Of a stretch of DNA of 64,000 nt, positions 60,606-64,000 are shown one piece after another. The notes under the pieces are model-generated. The model saw only the letters and a program-made list of their open reading frames with translations. It did not search any database and was not told the DNA's origin. Each line of letters starts with the position of its first letter. Position 1 is the first letter of the stretch. Origin of the DNA: Agapetus fuscipes (lineage: Eukaryota; Arthropoda; Insecta; Trichoptera; Glossosomatidae); NCBI GenBank assembly GCA_951799405.1, contig OX637362.1, positions 12,448,493 to 12,512,492 of the forward strand, written 5' to 3'. Made by a program: the position numbers and the translations under genes.

Positions 60606-62431
60606 CGGAATTGTATGTAAATTTATTTGTATTAGTTTATTTTATACTTTAGTATTTGTTTTATTCTCGTTTGTTTTTTCACTGTAAAAGGTTTGTTTTT
60701 CGTTTCCATAAATAAATAACTTTTACGCTCACAACCCCATTAATGTGTGTTCAGTTTTCAAACAGATCTTTCAAAAATAGCCTACAATATTAATGATGAA
60801 ATGTAGGGAGACTTTTTTTTAACGAACAAAATAATCAACTGTCGACGAGAGCGAATGATAGCGACTTTTTTCTTGAAAATCATTTGGAAAATGGACGTTA
60901 TGGATTTTATAGTAAATATTTAATATCAATCACTTTGGCATGCCACTATTTTTACTTTTGATGCGGTTGTTGTATAAACTTGTCAGTGTTTTCTATAGCT
61001 TTGCAACCAACCCTCACTGTCGATGCCATCTGCTTTTAATTGTTCTCCTTTTCTGAAAGCTCGTATGCACGCAAGCAATAAACCATTCGTGAAAGTTTTT
61101 TTTACTATCTACCTCCCTCACACATGCTTATTTTCAGTGTGTACTTACATCTCCTTTCCACGCGATACTTGAAAAACTGACAGTCATTGAAATTGTGGCC
61201 CTTCAACCTAGTATACTTACAGTCCATGAGTACTTCAACTCAGAGCCTGAACATTTATACCCATCAATAACGTTGATCAAAAAATGTAAAGCAACTTGCA
61301 AAGCGCCTTTAAGTTTTCATATATTTTTTTAGAAAACGGTTACTCTTACGTTTTAAACTTGAATGCAGACAGCGATGGAACTGATAATTAAAAGCTTTTT
61401 AGATAGATACAATCAATGATACAATTTTATATCAATTTAAATGAAATAAAAACTGTTTTTATAAAAGAGTTTTTTTCACATTTTTTTGAGTTTACAATGC
61501 CTAAGCGCTATCGGATTTTAATTGTCCATCTTTAGAGGCTAACTGCGGTTAAAAACGAAAGGGTCCAAATTCATGGTAGGAAAGAGAAAGTGGGTGGGGT
61601 TTTCGGACAGGTACTGTTAATAGGGGAGAAGGACTAGGTATTTGCTTACTAATAATATCATTATAATTGTATTGGATTTCTAGGGTATCAAGGGAAATAA
61701 GTAATCTGTCTTTGCACCCTGAGTGGAGGACCTTTACTCCTGTTGTATCAAAATAATGTTTTTTTTCTATGCAGTGGTCCACTATTTCAGAGTCAGACCC
61801 CTGAATGCATAAAACTATGTTAAAAAACAGCCTGTTTAATTAAAATTAAAATTAATTTTCACTCCTTAAATGCACTAATTTTAGACAATTTTATATTGTT
61901 TATTATAGAAAAAAAATCTATTATTAAAAAGTTTAGTTGGTAAAACGCATATTTAAATAAAACATTCATGTCTTATAAATAAAATTCACATTATCAAGCC
62001 CGTATTTCACCACTCTGGTCTCAGAATATAATAATGAATTTCATTATCTCAGTTGTTTTTTCAGCGAAAGCTCCGCCGGTGTTGGTCCAACCGAATCTGA
62101 AAACTTTTTCTTTCAGCCACCCCTCCCCAACATGTCATTCTACCCTAAATTGATTGTTCCAATTTATTTCGCTTGAAAAAATAGAGGAAATTTAAAAAGT
62201 TTACTCCAGTCCTAGGAGAGAGAAAGGCAAAAAAAAAATACAAGTGGAACGTCAAAGATGGATGTTATTTTTTTCGAAGAAAACTTTTTTTGTGTACATT
62301 TATTTGTGTTTTTTAGTTTTTAGTTTCTGTATGATATATACCTACATTTAAAAGTTAAGGGTATTGACGTATTGACTTTATTAAAGTATTGACTTTATGA
62401 AGATTCATTTTAAATGGATAATCGTCGCTTT
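60606..62431. other. 1.8 kb without assigned elements
   Basis: Contains the partner repeats of 47386 (at 61105-61170) and of 17215 (61488-61523). A GC-richer patch at 62040-62130 has no partner. No coding domain recognised. Confidence 0.4.
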
Positions 62432-62671
62432 TGTGCTTGTTTGTCTTATCTCCATCAAAAGTAATTACACACGAGCAATCTTTGCATGCGCTTTGAATCA
62501 AAGTGTCTAATAAAAACAGAAAATTGATTTTTAAAATATTTAAAACAACTCTCATACTATTATCGTATTTTACGTTTTTTTTTTGCTCACATTGTGTAAA
62601 ATGTGATTTTTAAGACAATTTCCTTGAAAGGTTATCTTTAAATCAAAAGGTGGATAAGCCAAACAAGCACT
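62432..62671. mobile_element. MITE-1, complete, 240 bp
   Basis: Left end TGTGCTTGTTTGTCTTATC and right end GGATAAGCCAAACAAGCACT. Internal GTATTTTACGTTTTTTTTTT and GTAAAATGTGATTTTTAAGAC. The same length as 45391-45630 in opposite internal orientation. Confidence 0.85.
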
Positions 62672-62699
62672 GGCGGGACGTAACGTAAAAATAAACGGA

Positions 62700-62785
62700 A
62701 CATTTTTCTTCACGAGTTGATTTATTTTCTTGAGCGTTTTCGGTGTAACCGCATCATTATCAAGATAACGTTTTAAAATGCAAAA
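62700..62785 (-). mobile_element. Penelope-like end, degenerate
   Basis: Minus strand CTTGATAATGATGCGGTTAC then ACCGAAAACGCTCAAGAAAA. CTTGA and TCAAG could pair as stem I and GCGGT/ACCG as stem II, but the CUGANGA box is not recognisable. It is a relative or a different lineage of the hammerhead-like ends. Confidence 0.45.
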
Positions 62786-62952
62786 CAGGGAATCAACTTT
62801 GTAACTTTTTGAGTACTTTATCCGCTCGACCATACATTTTTTAAATTATGTTTTAGTGTTGATCTATTAACACAGTGAAAGTCCATTTTTCATTATTTAA
62901 AAATTCAAATGGGTAAAACATAGTTTTAATTACCTTATTTATTTATTTTTTG

Positions 62953-62992
62953 TGCTCGAACATTTTCGTCTAATGAGGCATCTTCAGGAGCA
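62953..62992 (-). ncRNA. Hammerhead-like motif, core intact
   Basis: TGCTC (stem I), CTGAAGA, T, GCCT-CATT-AGAC (one mismatch in stem II), GAA, AATGTT, C, GAGCA closing stem I with five pairs. Followed on the minus strand by an A-rich stretch and AACTATGTTTTACCCATTTG, the flank shared with 60450 and 23480. Confidence 0.6.
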
Positions 62993-62999
62993 GAATGGT

Positions 63000-63750
63000 T
63001 ATTTTTCTTATGTTTGAAAAGAAACCATTATTAAATATGAAATGATATTTGTTGTTAATTTGAATTTGCCGCGCAATCCCTGGGCCAACCAATTGGATTG
63101 GTCCACGGTATGCCCCGGGTCGCCATTGACGGAAAACAGCGGCCATTGAACGAAGTTGCCGAGTTTGTAGATTGTCGCAACTCGAATCAAATTTATTTTT
63201 TATTTTTATTATAAAGATTTGTGACTAAAATTCAAAAATATAACTTTATTGTAGTTTCGTTATTTACAGGTAATTCCATTATTAGTATTAGGTATATTCA
63301 TTATAATTAACCGTGTATTATATAAAAATGTGCATAATATGTTAACGACTAATAAAAAACCGTTATTTACAGCAACCACATACGTTATTTATTGGAAAAA
63401 CACTATACAACCTTAAAAATATTTCTACTTTTCAATCAAATAATATAACAAAACAACAAATATATTTTTTATAGAAAATATTACATGATTTCATCCTCCC
63501 TAACTAAATTCCTTCCCTCAGGCTTCTCTGCTTCGCGTTGTGTGAAGCATCTACGTGAACGGCTTTCATAAAAACCAGCCGAAGAAACACACAACTGAAA
63601 AAAAAAATACAAAACATACCAACCAACTTTCCTCGGAAAACTTTTTAATATTTTCGTGAGACGTGTGCGGGCATTGCAAATAAATGGTGTTAAGAAATAT
63701 TCGGCGATTCAATTTATTTATTTATTTTACCGTTACATTTTTGTATTCAT
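63000..63750. other. No gene seen
   Basis: 63060-63185 is balanced in composition (CCGCGCAATCCCTGGGCC) and unmatched here; 63480-63600 is moderately GC-richer. The rest is AT-rich. Confidence 0.35.
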
Positions 63751-63786
63751 CTATAATCTAAGATGCAGAGATATATGAGTCATTTA
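63751..63786 (-). mobile_element. LINE-A terminal scrap
   Basis: CTATAATCTAAGATGCAGAG, the last 35 bp of a LINE-A 3' end. Confidence 0.5.
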
Positions 63787-63880
63787 ACTGAAAACGCCGT
63801 CATCTCCAAATTTTATGATTTTTAAGATAATTATTGAGAAGAATTTGTAACAAATCATTTGCTGTGTGCCTTGTCTTGTC
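63787..63880. mobile_element. Fragment of the nested MITE (15965 type)
   Basis: CGCCGTCATCTCCAAATTTTATG to CAAATCATTTGCTGTGTG, colinear with the reverse complement of 16140-16225. Confidence 0.7.
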
Positions 63881-64000
63881 TTGTATCCTGCCGCCATTCC
63901 TCTAGGGGTGGCCAGTACCTCCACATAAGTGCCTCCACTTGACTCTGTCCCTGCATACTTCTTTCATCTCATCTAATTTCATCACTCTTTTCATGCATGC
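63867..64000 (-). mobile_element. LINE-P 3' end with ACAAG tail, cut by the window edge
   Basis: Minus strand ends GGCAGGATACAAGACAAGACAAG. The coding tail reads toward CATGCATGAAAAGAGTGATG at the window end. It is almost identical to 50195-50320. Confidence 0.8.

Noticed and set aside
62700..62785. Intact hammerhead ribozyme
   Set aside because: Stems can be drawn, but the CUGANGA box is absent, so it is listed only as a Penelope-like end.

Overview
This window is animal nuclear DNA, most likely from an arthropod and probably an insect. That is an inference from the mix of transposon families (several non-LTR retrotransposon types with 5'-truncated copies, Gypsy-type solo LTRs starting TGTTACG, Penelope-like ends, hAT and other inverted-repeat elements, and SINEs with 5S rRNA and tRNA heads). 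The DNA is strongly AT-rich. I found no host protein-coding gene, no intact tRNA or rRNA gene and no CRISPR array. Every open reading frame that I can assign is a decayed piece of a retrotransposon; the rest look like chance frames. The window is best read as a gene-free, transposon-saturated region in which elements have repeatedly landed inside one another.

Names used here are working labels. SINE-A is about 325 bp, has a tRNA-type A box and B box, and ends in a TTGCGT tail. SINE-B has a head starting GACCGGTCCGTAG and a 3' end running into ATT repeats. LINE-A is known mostly from its 3' UTR, with a TAGATTA-type tail and more than 30 copies. LINE-P is a reverse transcriptase family known from its catalytic and C-terminal fragments. 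LINE-C is CR1/L2-like, with an AGCGCC...GGCGCT 3' hairpin and an ATC tail. LINE-Z has a Cys-rich C-terminus and a TAAAG tail.

Layout: 1-7.8 kb holds LINE-A, a hammerhead-like motif, LINE-Z, a triple nest at 3.2-3.8 kb, a full SINE-A and a LINE-P reverse transcriptase split by a LINE-A copy. 8.7-10.4 kb is a non-autonomous hAT element carrying a solo LTR, a SINE and a LINE end. 11.7-16.5 kb has an LTR holding a MITE, a long LINE-P remnant and a MITE nested in a second MITE. 17.5-22.1 kb has a SINE-B/SINE-A dimer, a cluster of LINE-A tails and a 5S/SINE-B composite. 25.2-27.2 kb is a degenerate array with a unit of about 440 bp. 27.7-35.7 kb has more LINE-A, SINE-A with clear target duplications and a second 5S/SINE-B composite inside LINE-P. 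36.4-46.9 kb has LTRs, MITEs, a 248-bp palindrome containing two facing hammerhead-like motifs, and a MITE inside a SINE-B. 47-64 kb has SINE-B copies, LINE-P ends, a 16-bp minisatellite, a second SINE dimer, a 5S/SINE-A fusion and Penelope-like ends.

The most interesting signal is a modular SINE system. Three modules (a 5S rRNA-derived head, SINE-B and SINE-A) occur singly and also joined as 5S-B (two loci), B-A with the same junction (two loci, plus a deleted third) and 5S-A (one locus). The second is the set of hammerhead-ribozyme-like motifs at Penelope-like ends, two of them placed in inverted repeats.
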